A stretch of DNA of 47,879 bases from Pyramidobacter piscolens (lineage in GTDB: Bacteria; Synergistota; Synergistia; Synergistales; Dethiosulfovibrionaceae), in NCBI GenBank assembly GCA_004558205.1, contig SFDM01000024.1, positions 1 to 47,879 on the forward strand, given 5' to 3'. The translations under genes were made by a program, and so were the position numbers. The notes under the pieces are model-generated. The model was not told the DNA's origin, did no database searches, and was given only the letters and a program-made list of their open reading frames with translations. Shown piece after piece: positions 18,552 through 26,583 of the stretch (positions are counted from its first letter, which is position 1; each line of letters starts with the position of its first letter).

Positions 18552-18580
18552 ATTAAATCACGAACGCCCCAAAAAATCAA
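18552..18580 (-). promoter_or_regulatory. Candidate promoter of the T-box operon
   Basis: On the minus strand TTGATT (18580-18575) and TTTAAT (18557-18552) are separated by 17 bp and lie just upstream of the riboswitch start. A small dyad, TTAATG-TTGAG-CATTAA, overlaps the presumed transcription start. The assignment rests on consensus matching only. Confidence 0.45.
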
Positions 18581-18635
18581 GGGGCAACTTCCAAGTCCGG
18601 AAAAAATTTTTCTCCGGCGTCGGGCGCGGCGGGCG

Positions 18636-19808
18636 TCAGTTGTTTTTCAGAGCCTTTTCGACCCGGCTGATAAACTCTTCGAGATAGGCCCGCGGCGTAG
18701 CGATGTTAATGCGGCAGAATCCTTCGCCCTCGGCGCCGAACAGTGTCCCTTCGTTCATGGCCACCTTCGCTTTTTCAAGCATGAACTTCTGAAGCGCGTC
18801 GCCGGGCATGTTCAGATCGCGGCAGTCTAGCAGGGGGATATAGGTCGCCTCGGGGTGGATCAGGCGAATCTGGGGAATCCTCTTCGCAAGCTCTGTCTCG
18901 AGGTAGGCCACGTTGCCCTCGAGGTATTTCAGCAGATCCTGATACCACTCCTCGCCGCCCGCGTAGGCCGCGCGGCTGGCGATCAGGGCGAACACGTTGC
19001 CGCCGCCCATGTGCATGCAGCCCTTGACGATGTGGTCCATCTGGGTGTGCAGGTTGGCGTTGGGCACGATGTAGATCGACGCCACAAGCCCCGCGATGTT
19101 GAACGTTTTGCTCGGCGCCATCAGCGTCACGCTGTGTTCGCGCGCCCAGTCGGAAACCGTGGCGAAGGGGATGTGGCGGTGACCGCTGAAGACGATGTCC
19201 GAGTGGATTTCATCGGCGATGACCATCAGGCTGTTTTCGCGGCAGATGGCCTCGATTTTCAGCAGCTCCTCGCGGCTGAAACAGCGTCCGGTGGGGTTGT
19301 GGGGGCTGCAGAGGATGATGGCGCGGGCTTCCTTCGCCTTGGCCGCCAGATCGTCAAAGTCCACCTCGTAGCGCCCCTGCTCCAGCTTCATGGGGCTGTT
19401 GACGACCTTGCGCCCTTGGGCGATCAGCGTGTTGCGGAAGGGATGATAGACCGGCGGCATGATGACCACGCCGTCGCCGGGAGCCGTAAATCCCATCAGA
19501 GCCGCGGCGACGCCGCCGACGACGCCGGGAACGTAACCCAGCCACTGTGGCTTCACGTCCCAGTTCATGTGGCGCTTTTCCCAGGCGATAAAACTGTCAT
19601 AGTGGTTCTCCGGTATGGACGGATAGCCGTAGATCGGATGGGCCGCGCGCTTCTGCACAGCCTCGGAGATGCATTCAGGCGCCGCGAAGTCCATGTCGGC
19701 GATCCAGAGGGGCAGCAGGTTGTCGGAACCGAAGCGCCCTTTCAGGCCATCCCATTTCTCGTTCTCGGTGCCGCGGCGGTCGATAATTTTGTCGAAATCA
19801 TAAGCCAT
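18636..19808 (-). CDS. MalY/PatB-family PLP C-S lyase / aminotransferase
   Basis: A 390-residue fold-type I PLP enzyme. Its features are LPLWIADMDFAAPECI at the start, the substrate-loop YGYPSIPENHYDSF, NPTGRCFSREEL, DEIHSDIVFSGHRHIPFA and the PLP lysine in APSKTFNIAGL. These are the hallmarks of cystathionine beta-lyase MalY/PatB, which splits cystathionine or cysteine conjugates to a thiol, pyruvate and ammonia. The gene stands upstream of the tryptophan T-box operon but has its own spacing and probably its own promoter; a terminator precedes it at 19913. Tryptophan-side substrates cannot be excluded, but the C-S lyase is the standard reading. Confidence 0.9.
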   Translation of the reverse strand: MAYDFDKIIDRRGTENEKWDGLKGRFGSDNLLPLWIADMDFAAPECISEAVQKRAAHPIYGYPSIPENHYDSFIAWEKRHMNWDVKPQWLGYVPGVVGGVAAALMGFTAPGDGVVIMPPVYHPFRNTLIAQGRKVVNSPMKLEQGRYEVDFDDLAAKAKEARAIILCSPHNPTGRCFSREELLKIEAICRENSLMVIADEIHSDIVFSGHRHIPFATVSDWAREHSVTLMAPSKTFNIAGLVASIYIVPNANLHTQMDHIVKGCMHMGGGNVFALIASRAAYAGGEEWYQDLLKYLEGNVAYLETELAKRIPQIRLIHPEATYIPLLDCRDLNMPGDALQKFMLEKAKVAMNEGTLFGAEGEGFCRINIATPRAYLEEFISRVEKALKNN

Positions 19809-19912
19809 TTGTAAGATCTCTCCTGTTCGCTATGAAAATTAAGGGCGGTTCTCTCTTCTGAAAACTGGTTCCCATTCTACCACGCGGCGGAATTTTATGC
19901 CGGCGCGGACGT

Positions 19913-19954
19913 AAAAAAGGACCCCTCCGGAAGCTTTTCTCCGGCGGGGTCCTT
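19913..19954 (-). terminator. Intrinsic terminator upstream of the C-S lyase gene
   Basis: AAGGACCCC-TCCGG pairs with CCGGC-GGGGTCCTT (19917-19954), and on the minus strand a run of six T follows. It would end any minus-strand transcript coming from 19987-20627 before the C-S lyase gene, or act as a leader attenuator if the lyase promoter lies further right. Confidence 0.7.
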
Positions 19955-19986
19955 GTAAAGTTTGTCCCTAAGCCTGTTACAGCGTT

Positions 19987-20202
19987 TCAGGAAGGCTCAG
20001 GATCCAGAAAAGGGATTTTTCTCCCGTGGGGGGCGACGCGGCAGGGAGTGTCAAGAGGCTTGCCGCCCTTCAGGATCTGACCCTGGCTGTTGAGCAGGCA
20101 GTCGTCGAAGGTCCTTTCATCCAGCGTTTCCAGAACGCCAAAATCGTTGTCGGAGCAGAAGCGATCGTCCTGCGGCCGATGACGGCCAGGCCTTCGGCCT
20201 TT
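19987..20202 (-). other. Unidentified open frame, possible gene remnant
   Basis: A 71-codon open stretch without a start codon on the minus strand. It reads DDRFCSDNDFGVLETLDER and FDDCLLNSQGQILKGG and ends PFLDPEPS. The composition and even residue distribution look protein-like. A different frame just upstream (from ATG 20300 or 20243) reads WTAEKAEGLAVIG, so a frameshift could have split one small gene. It is bracketed by two minus-strand terminators. I do not recognise the family. It is uncertain whether this is real coding sequence. Confidence 0.25.
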
Positions 20203-20246
20203 TCAGCAGTCCAGCAGGGCCAGCCTCCTGTCCGCTGGATCCCCAT

Positions 20247-20276
20247 AAAAAAAGGAGCCCCTGCGATAGGGGCTCC
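20247..20276 (-). terminator. Intrinsic terminator (minus strand)
   Basis: GGAGCCCCT pairs with AGGGGCTCC around GCGAT, and on the minus strand seven T follow. It probably ends the transcript of the small membrane protein gene at 20430-20627. Confidence 0.8.
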
Positions 20277-20429
20277 CCGGTCAATCCTGTTTGTTTGCAC
20301 GTAAAAACAGAGAAGGAGGAAATCTCTCTATCTCTTATTTTTGCGTTATCCTATATTTACTCTCATTTTTAATGGAAGCAAATAATTTTCAAATTTAAAA
20401 CAATTTATTTTCAAGCGAAAAGACGTATT

Positions 20430-20627
20430 TTATCTGATGTTCAGCGCCTGACAACGCTGAATTTGAATAGATCCCTTTTTGCCCTTTGTGAAGGCCGCTT
20501 TTCCGGACAGGTTTTGAGGCGCCGCCTCAGGCTCCTGAGAAGGCAAAACTGTCGTCTGAAGCTCGAACGCCCATGAAAGAAACAATCCCAACGCAGCAAC
20601 AACAATTAAAAAGACCGTTACACCCAT
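20430..20627 (-). CDS. Small single-span membrane protein, unknown
   Basis: A 65-residue open frame starting MGVTVFLIVVAALGLFLSWA, a single hydrophobic helix at about residues 2-19. A polar tail with KGKKG and a C-terminal QRCQALNIR follows. A strong GAGGAGGGG lies 7 bp before the ATG, and a terminator follows at 20247-20276, which together support a real gene. No family is recognised. A longer frame from 20681 lacks a good ribosome site. Confidence 0.5.
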   Translation of the reverse strand: MGVTVFLIVVAALGLFLSWAFELQTTVLPSQEPEAAPQNLSGKAAFTKGKKGSIQIQRCQALNIR

Positions 20628-20718
20628 AACAGATCCCCTCCTCGTAAAAATGCATCCTATACCTGAACAGTATAGGCCCATGTTCCTGGGAGGGAAAGCG
20701 TAGTATTACTGATTTTGA

Positions 20719-21085
20719 GTCACGTATTTGTGACCTACTCCCGCCGCTTCTACCGCCAGAAGGCGGTAGAAACGGCGGCTTCTCGTTCAAGGTACATTGA
20801 TACATACCAGCATTCACGAGCTATCCCCCGGGCCCCGGGGTTGTGGATTTTGATCAGGCAGAAAGGAGTCTTTTCCCTTCTTCCCGAATATTGATTGCCG
20901 CTTTCAGGTCTCCGTCATAATGGGTTCCGCATTGCGGACAGGTCCACTCCCGGGCGCTCAAATTCTTCACTTCGGGATTTTTCGCGCCGCACCTGTGGCA
21001 GAGCTGTGAGGATGGGAAGAATTTAACCACTTTGACAAGTCGCTTTCCCCGCTCTTCCAGCTTATAGGCAAGATATTGCGTGAAG
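20719..21085 (-). mobile_element. IS200/IS605-group remnant (tnpB 3' end plus right end)
   Basis: Contains the last 77 codons of tnpB and, 3' of it, a GC-rich hairpin at 20741-20778 (arms with TTCTACCGCC and GGCGGTAGAA) and a small GTCAC/GTGAC dyad at 20719-20734. These are the features of the right end and omega-RNA scaffold of TnpB-only IS605-type elements. The left end and most of tnpB are missing; the element ends abruptly within a CRISPR repeat. Confidence 0.7.
20854..21085 (-). pseudogene. tnpB: TnpB C-terminal fragment
   Basis: Reading the minus strand from the CRISPR junction gives NFTQYLAYKLEERGKRLVKV, then the zinc ribbon CHRCG and CPQCG with about 20 residues between, then THYDGDLKAAINI, which holds the final RuvC aspartate, and the stop at 20854. 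This is the C-terminal fifth of an RNA-guided nuclease TnpB (usually about 370-400 residues). There is no start codon and no upstream RuvC motifs, so the gene is dead by 5' truncation. Confidence 0.85.
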
Positions 21086-21221
21086 TTCGCGGGGGTCTGG
21101 CGCTTGACGTCAGTTCTTGGGCTTCGGCTTCAGGTTCATCCCCGCATTCGCGGGGGTCTGGTCGTCCTGTCCGCTCTGGTGTCCGGCGACGTGGGTTCAT
21201 CCCCGCATTCGCAGGGGTCTG
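21086..21221 (-). CRISPR. Degenerate CRISPR mini-array, type I-E-like repeat
   Basis: Two complete 28-bp repeats (21133-21160 and 21194-21221, one base different) share GGTTCATCCCCGCATTCG as first half and end in GGGGTCTG. They are 61 bp apart, giving a 33-nt spacer. The 3' 14 bases of a third repeat (TTCGCGGGGGTCTG, 21086-21099) lie exactly one further period to the left, with a second 33-nt spacer between; its first half is replaced by the TnpB fragment. Read on the minus strand, the unit resembles the I-E form with leader at the right (AT-rich from 21222). No cas genes are in the window. Confidence 0.85.
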
Positions 21222-21863
21222 CCTTCCATTTGTGTATCTTTTAATTATGAAATGTATCTCCTTATAGGTCGTTGTTCTAAGGATTGATATAGAAGAGAGT
21301 CTCCAGTTGGGAAATCAGGCATGTTGTCTTTTAGGTTTTGCTATGTGGAACTTGTTGAGATATTTTAATTCTAGCATGTAAAATTCGAAAAATCTACAAA
21401 GGCTTGAGAACGTTTTCTAATAGACTAAGCGTAGTGGCTTTCTGGCAAGGGTGCCTTTGGGAAGGGGAATAACAATGGTTAATAAAGGTTAATTTCTTCT
21501 CTCACTTTTTTAGTCATAAAAAAGCTCTTGCGCTTTTGTTTATAAGGATGTTAGGGGGCGATTTTTTTCTCAGTCGTTTCCGCGGGCTAAGCGGTCTTGT
21601 GGAGCGTTCTGTGGGGGGAAATAATTCCTCATGTTTGGGGTGAGCCGCCTGCCCTTTTTTATCATGTAGACGTGACAAAGCCAGCGTTGGAAGAATATCT
21701 TCCAGCGCTGGCTTTGCTCATGGCCCTGTTTTTTCTTGAAAAATTTCTCTATGGCTCCTCACAATCTTTAAGAGAGCGTTCTTTCTCAAAAATAAGTACT
21801 CTCTTCGACGAGCTCCGCTGTGAAAGGGGAACCACCGTACTTTCTGCGGTCGGATGGGGTCTT
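21222..21863. other. Gene-free AT-rich region, possible CRISPR leader and a hairpin
   Basis: No convincing gene in either strand. The first about 200 bp are AT-rich and lie at the leader side of the CRISPR repeats. A hairpin with 18-bp arms (one mismatch) occupies 21677-21715 (AAAGCCAGCG to CGCTGGCTTT) and might stop transcription leaving the RidA gene, although the T run is poor. Confidence 0.45.
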
Positions 21864-22328
21864 TTACTTCTTCAGCTTGACGACCATCTCGACTTCTACG
21901 GCGCTGTTTCCGGGTAGGGCCGCGACGCCGACGGCGCTGCGGGCATGGCGTCCCGCGTCGCCGAACAGGGCCAGGAGCAGCTCCGAGGCTCCGTTGACGA
22001 CTTTCGGCTGTTGGGTAAAGTCGGGGGCGCAGTTGACAAAGCCTGTCACTTTGAGGATCTGTTCCACGTTGTCAAGGCCGCCTGCAAAGGCTTCGAGCAG
22101 GGCGAGCTCATTGACGGCGCACAGTTTTGCCGCTTCGTACCCCTCTTCAAGGGTCAGGTCTGTGCCGATTTTGCCCGCATAGGCTACGGCGCCGTCCCTC
22201 TTGGCCGGCTGTCCCGACACGTAGGCGATCAATCCGTCGCGGACGACCGGCGTATAGGCGCCGGCCGGTTTTGCCGGCGCGGGGAGGCTGATGCCCATCT
22301 CTGACAATTTCTGAACTATCTGCGACAT
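21864..22328 (-). CDS. RidA-family enamine/imine deaminase
   Basis: A 154-residue RidA/YjgF/UK114 protein, slightly longer than classical members. Typical segments are GAYTPVVRDGLIAYVSGQ at the N-terminus, a central LLEAFAGGLDNVEQILKVTGFVN, and SAVGVAALPGNSAVEVEM at the end; the substrate-binding Arg is in GRHARSAVGV. RidA proteins hydrolyse reactive 2-aminoacrylate-like enamines from PLP enzymes. The ATG 22328 has GGAGTG 8 bp before it. It follows the GntR gene on the same strand, so it likely belongs to the TRAP/selenoenzyme regulon and points to an amino compound as substrate. Confidence 0.88.
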   Translation of the reverse strand: MSQIVQKLSEMGISLPAPAKPAGAYTPVVRDGLIAYVSGQPAKRDGAVAYAGKIGTDLTLEEGYEAAKLCAVNELALLEAFAGGLDNVEQILKVTGFVNCAPDFTQQPKVVNGASELLLALFGDAGRHARSAVGVAALPGNSAVEVEMVVKLKK

Positions 22329-22379
22329 GAAAAACACTCCAATCCTGAATAAAATATCAAGGTTCTGTCCTCTATGGTT

Positions 22380-23069
22380 TTACTTTTCTTTGACGTCTTC
22401 GTAAAGAGTATCGGTCCAGGCCGCGTCGATGTGCCTAAGCATGGCGTCCCTCGCGGCTTCGGGCTGGTGCGCTTTGACCATCTGGTAAATTTCGGCGTGT
22501 TCCGCCGTGTAGGTGTCCAAAATCCCCTGGGGCAGCCGCCCATATTTGGCGCGCAGGAGGTCCATCTCTTTCTGTACGGAAGCCAGAATCCGTGAAAGAA
22601 GCTGGTTATTGGCGATTTCCAGCAGGACTTTATGGAACCCTGCGTGGCTTTCGGTGATATTTTCCTTGGGCTGAGGCTCGAGGGCTTTATGAAGCTTCTC
22701 GATTTGTTCATCGTTGGCAAGCTGAGCCGCGAGGTAGGCCGCGTGCCCTTCCAGCAGTCCCCGTATGTCCTTGAGTTCCCACAGGGAGGTGTTCCCTATA
22801 ACTGAGGAAGCCAGCTGCGGCCCCTCCAGATTTTGCAGGGCGTGGGGCGTGACAAAGGTGCCGCTGCCAGGATGGGCTTCAATAATGTCTGCCAGCGCTA
22901 GAGCTTTGAGGACTTCGCGAATGCAGTTGCGGCTCACTTTGAACTGTTGTGCCATGACCATCTCTCCCGGCAGTTTTTCGCCGGGTTTCCACTGTCCCTG
23001 CTTAATGCCTTCGATAAGCTGCGACAGCACGTTGTCGTGCAGCGTCGTCCGGTTGGCGGGTTTAAACAT
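22380..23069 (-). CDS. GntR-family regulator, FadR subfamily
   Basis: A 229-residue regulator. The N-terminal winged helix (about 5-70) has LPGEMVMAQQFKVSRNCIREVLKALALADIIEAHPG and GTFVTP, typical of GntR. The C-terminal all-helical FCD ligand domain (about 90-220) follows. An ATG at 23093 is open too but lacks a ribosome site, whereas AAGGAAGTG precedes the ATG at 23069. It is divergent from the TRAP-reductase operon across a 437-bp gap containing a promoter with a dyad operator. FCD-domain regulators usually bind small carboxylates and are released by the substrate. Confidence 0.9.
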   Translation of the reverse strand: MFKPANRTTLHDNVLSQLIEGIKQGQWKPGEKLPGEMVMAQQFKVSRNCIREVLKALALADIIEAHPGSGTFVTPHALQNLEGPQLASSVIGNTSLWELKDIRGLLEGHAAYLAAQLANDEQIEKLHKALEPQPKENITESHAGFHKVLLEIANNQLLSRILASVQKEMDLLRAKYGRLPQGILDTYTAEHAEIYQMVKAHQPEAARDAMLRHIDAAWTDTLYEDVKEK

Positions 23070-23389
23070 CCTGATTTTCACTTCCTTCCGCATGGGGATA
23101 GGGACATTTTGTATCTTTTAACAATACCATATTTTTTGGAGAAAGGAGGAATTTGAGAATAGTTTTTGTTATCTGACTATTTACATTAGTCTTTGAAGAG
23201 CAGCAGAGTTCATGAAAATTTCATTGGCAAAAAATGATGCTAAAACGCGTGAAAGGCTTTGGAAAAACGGTATTGCAAGGATGTTTATGCCTTCTGCAGG
23301 CGGTCTAAAATAATGTGAGTGAATGCTGCTAAAATAGGCGAAATTATTATTATTATAAATTGTAATTATTATTATTCCCATTAATGTGC

Positions 23390-23434
23390 TTGACGTCACA
23401 AACTGGCTGTGATAATGTTCAGCTGTTGAACATT
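23390..23434 (+). promoter_or_regulatory. Promoter with overlapping GntR operator for the TRAP-reductase operon
   Basis: TTGACG (23390-23395), a 17-bp spacer, then TAATGT (23413-23418) form a good sigma-70 promoter upstream of the TRAP genes. Overlapping the -10 is a perfect 21-bp dyad at 23414-23434, half-sites AATGTTCA and TGAACATT around GCTGT. Its place fits repression by the divergent FadR-type regulator. The dyad is seen directly; binding is inferred. Confidence 0.65.
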
Positions 23435-23506
23435 AAGGAATGGAGGCGGTCATAGCTCGCCAAATGTGGTCGTTCTTTGTTGTTATTCTTTGTGGAGGTG
23501 ATCTTT

Positions 23507-24043
23507 ATGAGTGATGTGAATTCACACTGCGTTCTCAGGCGCGGCGTGGATAAACTTCAGGACGCGCTTCTGGTTGTTTTGATTACCACTGTTTCACTCC
23601 TGGTCTTTGTGCAGGTTGTTCTTCGTTATGTTTTTCACGCTCCGCTCATGGGAATTGAGGAGCTGCTTCTCTTTCCCACAACGTGGCTTTTCATGATCGG
23701 GGCCGTTAAGGCCTCGTCGGAGAAGGCTCAGATTGTGGCCCGGGTTCTGGAAATTTTTCTTAAAAGCCCAAAGGCCGTCTGCGCTCTCCGCGCCGTGGCT
23801 GCGCTGCTCAGCTGCGCCGTTTTGGGATGGCTTTCAACCTGGGGATACGACTATCTGAAATATCTCATAAGAATGGAGAAGGAGAGCCCTACGCTCTACA
23901 TCCCCACCATATGGTATGAAGCGACGGTGTTCGTCGCCCTGGCGCTGATGATCCTCTATACGTTGATCGAGCTGAAGGAAAACCTCTGCGGCGTTTTCGG
24001 CGCTGCCTCGGAAGCATCGGATGAGGAGGAAAAGAAGTCATGA
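23507..24043 (+). CDS. TRAP transporter small membrane subunit (DctQ)
   Basis: A 178-residue protein with four hydrophobic segments. Its LVFVQVVLRYVFHAPLMGIEELLLF stretch matches the DctQ signature. The ATG 23507 has an excellent GGAGGTGA 5 bp upstream. Its last bases overlap the DctM gene (ATGA). It is part of a tripartite ATP-independent periplasmic transporter whose three genes are consecutive, and the first gene of the operon with the selenoenzyme. Confidence 0.92.
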   Translation: MSDVNSHCVLRRGVDKLQDALLVVLITTVSLLVFVQVVLRYVFHAPLMGIEELLLFPTTWLFMIGAVKASSEKAQIVARVLEIFLKSPKAVCALRAVAALLSCAVLGWLSTWGYDYLKYLIRMEKESPTLYIPTIWYEATVFVALALMILYTLIELKENLCGVFGAASEASDEEEKKS

Positions 24044-25350
24044 TCAGTTTAGCCCTCGTATCTCTCGGAATTCTTGTGGCGCTCCTGACTGTGGGCGTCC
24101 CGCTTCCTTTCTGCTTCGGCGGCGCGCTGGCCTATATGAGCGTCGTCGGCGGCGTGTCCATGAAGGGAATGCTCATGTGGGGACTTCAGCAGATCCTCAG
24201 CCCTACGCTTCTCTGTGTGCCTCTTTTCATCTTTGCCGGAAGCCTGATGGGGGAGAGCGGCATCGCCCGCTACCTTCTGGACTTCGTGGACGGCTTTGTG
24301 GGGCGCATTAAAGGCGGGCTGGGCGTGGTCGCCACCGTGACCTGCGCCATTATCGGCGCGATCTCGGGCAGCGGCTTTACCGGCGTGGCCGCCACCGGAC
24401 CGATCCTGATCCCCCGCATGGTGGAGCGCGGCTATCCCCGCGGATACGCCACGGCCCTGATCACCGACTCGTCGATCCTGGGGCTGCTGATTCCTCCCAG
24501 CGTGATCATGATCGTCTTCGGCTGGATCACTGAAACGTCGATCCTGGCCTGCTTCCTCTCCACCGTCGGCCCCGGGCTTCTGGTCATGCTCCTGTTCTCG
24601 GTGATCAACGTGGTCTGGTCCAGAAAGTTTCCTCTAATTCTCGAAGCGCCGCTCAGCAAGCAGGAGCGCCGGAAGGAGATCGCCCGGCGCGGCTGGAAGG
24701 CGCTGCCCGCCCTGGTCATGCCTGTCATCATCCTGGGCGGAATTTATGGCGGCGTCATGACTCCCACGGAAGCGGCCGCCGCGGCCGTGGTCTATTCCAT
24801 CCCCGTGGGCTTCTTCGTGTACGGCGGGCTTCACGGGAAAAATTACTGCCAGGTCGCCAAGGATTCCGCCGTGTCGGTGGGCGCCATCATGATGATGATC
24901 ATGTGCAGCATGATGCTCAGCCAGACCTATCTGATGCTCCAGATTCCCCAGGCTATCGTCAAGACCGTTTTCGGCATCACCCAGAATAAAACGGTGCTCC
25001 TGATCCTGATCAACCTGCTGCTCCTGTTTATCGGCATGATCGTCAACGATTTGACGGGCGTGATCCTGGTGGCGCCGCTCCTTCTGCCCCTTGTGAAGGC
25101 CATCGGCGTTGATCCGATCCATTTCGCGGCCATCCTGGGCGTGAACCTCGCGATCGGCGGCGTGACGCCGCCCTACGCGAGCATCCTCTATCTGGGCATG
25201 CGCGTGGGCAAGGTGGAATTCACGGAAATCCTCGGCCCGGCTATGGTTTTCGTCGTCCTGGGATACCTTCCCGTAATGGTCCTGACCACGCTCTGGCCGC
25301 CGCTGTCGCTCTGGCTTCCCAGTCTGCTGGGATATGTCCAGCTGCCCTAG
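24040..25350 (+). CDS. TRAP transporter large membrane subunit (DctM)
   Basis: A 436-residue polytopic protein of typical DctM length, with about 11-12 hydrophobic segments. It contains AISGSGFTGVAATGPILIPRMVERGYPRGYATALI and SSILGLLIPPSVIMIVFG, the family-specific loops, and later VIVNDLTGVILVAPLLLPL-like sequence. It overlaps the DctQ gene by 4 bp. It forms the sodium-driven channel of the TRAP importer. The substrate is presumably that of the linked reductase. Confidence 0.93.
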   Translation: MISLALVSLGILVALLTVGVPLPFCFGGALAYMSVVGGVSMKGMLMWGLQQILSPTLLCVPLFIFAGSLMGESGIARYLLDFVDGFVGRIKGGLGVVATVTCAIIGAISGSGFTGVAATGPILIPRMVERGYPRGYATALITDSSILGLLIPPSVIMIVFGWITETSILACFLSTVGPGLLVMLLFSVINVVWSRKFPLILEAPLSKQERRKEIARRGWKALPALVMPVIILGGIYGGVMTPTEAAAAAVVYSIPVGFFVYGGLHGKNYCQVAKDSAVSVGAIMMMIMCSMMLSQTYLMLQIPQAIVKTVFGITQNKTVLLILINLLLLFIGMIVNDLTGVILVAPLLLPLVKAIGVDPIHFAAILGVNLAIGGVTPPYASILYLGMRVGKVEFTEILGPAMVFVVLGYLPVMVLTTLWPPLSLWLPSLLGYVQLP

Positions 25351-25440
25351 GGATCCGTTGCCGGCACGGCAATTTGATCTGCGTAAAGACGATTTGGAAC
25401 CGCTATGGAAAGACAACAAATTTGGGAGGCGAGTGTACCT

Positions 25441-26439
25441 ATGAAACGTATCTGCGTTGCTGCTCTTCTTGCTCTGTTCTGCATCTCCGGCATGGCCTGC
25501 GCCGCTGAAAAGACCTACACGTGGAAGATCTCCACGATCCGTCCCGCGGGAACCGCCATCGACAACGACGTGAAAAGATTTATCGAGGAAGTCAGGACCA
25601 AGTCCAACGGCCGCATCAACATCGAGATCTATCCCAACGCTCAGCTGGGTGACTACACGGTCGTCCAGGAGCGCGTCAGCGTCGGTTCGGTCGAAATGGC
25701 CGTCCAGTCCATCAGCACTTCCGTGGACCGCCAGCTTCAGCTGCTGAACCTGCCCTACCTGGTCAAGGACTGGGACGGAATCCGCAAGAACTACCGCATG
25801 GGCACCCCGTTCATGAACTGGGCCGCCAAGCGCTTGGCCAGGCAGGATATCAAGCTTCTTGCCGTGTGGCCTTCCTACTTCGGCGGCGTGGCCCTGGCGA
25901 AAGAGCCTCCGAGCCCCGGCGATCCCTCGGTGCCGAAGCACCTGAAGTGCCGCGTGATGCCTCAGAAGTCCTATGAACTCCTGGGCGAATCGCAGGGCTA
26001 CATGGCCACGCCTCTGCCGCTGGCCGAGACCTTTACGGCCCTTCAGACGGGCATCGTGGACGGAATCTTCGGCGCCGGCGCCGAGGGCTACTACGCCAAC
26101 TTCCGTGACGTGATCAAGTACTATATCCCTTCCAACACGCACGTCGAAGCCTGGCCCATGATCATGAACATGGAGCTTTGGGAGTCGCTGTCGCCGGAGG
26201 ATCAGAAGATCATCGCCGACGCTGCGAAGAACCTGGAAGACCACCGCTTCGCCGTGGGCGAGGAAGACACGGCCGTCAACGAAAAGAAGCTTGAGGACTA
26301 CGGCGTCAAAGTGATCCGCCTGACGCCCGAGGAACTGAGCCGCTGCGCTGAAGCCGCCCGGAAGGTCATTTTCCCCACGATCCGCGAGGCCATCGGCCCC
26401 AAGAACTTCGACGAAGCTATTAAGCTCTTGGTGGAGTAA
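25441..26439 (+). CDS. TRAP transporter solute-binding protein (DctP)
   Basis: A 332-residue periplasmic binding protein. A signal peptide (KRICVAALLALFCISGMACA, cut before AEKTYTW) precedes the DctP fold. It carries the conserved pattern LGDYTVVQERVSVGSVEM and KHLKCRVMPQKSYELLGE, the latter with the arginine that normally binds a ligand carboxylate. The ATG 25441 has GGGAGG upstream. A ligand with a carboxylate is therefore expected, for example an N-methylated or other amino acid. A hairpin at 26474 separates it from the reductase genes. Confidence 0.92.
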   Translation: MKRICVAALLALFCISGMACAAEKTYTWKISTIRPAGTAIDNDVKRFIEEVRTKSNGRINIEIYPNAQLGDYTVVQERVSVGSVEMAVQSISTSVDRQLQLLNLPYLVKDWDGIRKNYRMGTPFMNWAAKRLARQDIKLLAVWPSYFGGVALAKEPPSPGDPSVPKHLKCRVMPQKSYELLGESQGYMATPLPLAETFTALQTGIVDGIFGAGAEGYYANFRDVIKYYIPSNTHVEAWPMIMNMELWESLSPEDQKIIADAAKNLEDHRFAVGEEDTAVNEKKLEDYGVKVIRLTPEELSRCAEAARKVIFPTIREAIGPKNFDEAIKLLVE

Positions 26440-26473
26440 ACAATCTGTCGTTCTGCAATCAAGGTTTCAAACC

Positions 26474-26494
26474 TGGGGGGGCCCGCCCCCCCCA
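26474..26494 (+). terminator. Intercistronic hairpin between TRAP and reductase genes
   Basis: A run of seven G pairs with seven C around CCC-G, flanked by T and A, and followed by AATTTTCT. The T run is weak, so it may be a partial terminator or an RNA-stabilising stem setting the ratio between transporter and enzyme rather than a full stop. Confidence 0.45.
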
Positions 26495-26583
26495 ATTTTC
26501 TGAGGCCTACTTGTTCAACAACTGCACATATTTAAGAGCTGACTGGATCATCTCTTAGACTCTTCAATGGAGGTGTCATTACT

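Noticed and set aside
21597..21917. 106-codon plus-strand frame ahead of the RidA gene
   Set aside because: It overlaps the hairpin and the end of the RidA gene, has no ribosome site and shows no protein-like pattern.
24634..26244. 536-codon open frame on the minus strand opposite DctM/DctP
   Set aside because: Antisense shadow of two well recognised TRAP genes; His/Asp/Gln-rich low-complexity translation without any family features.
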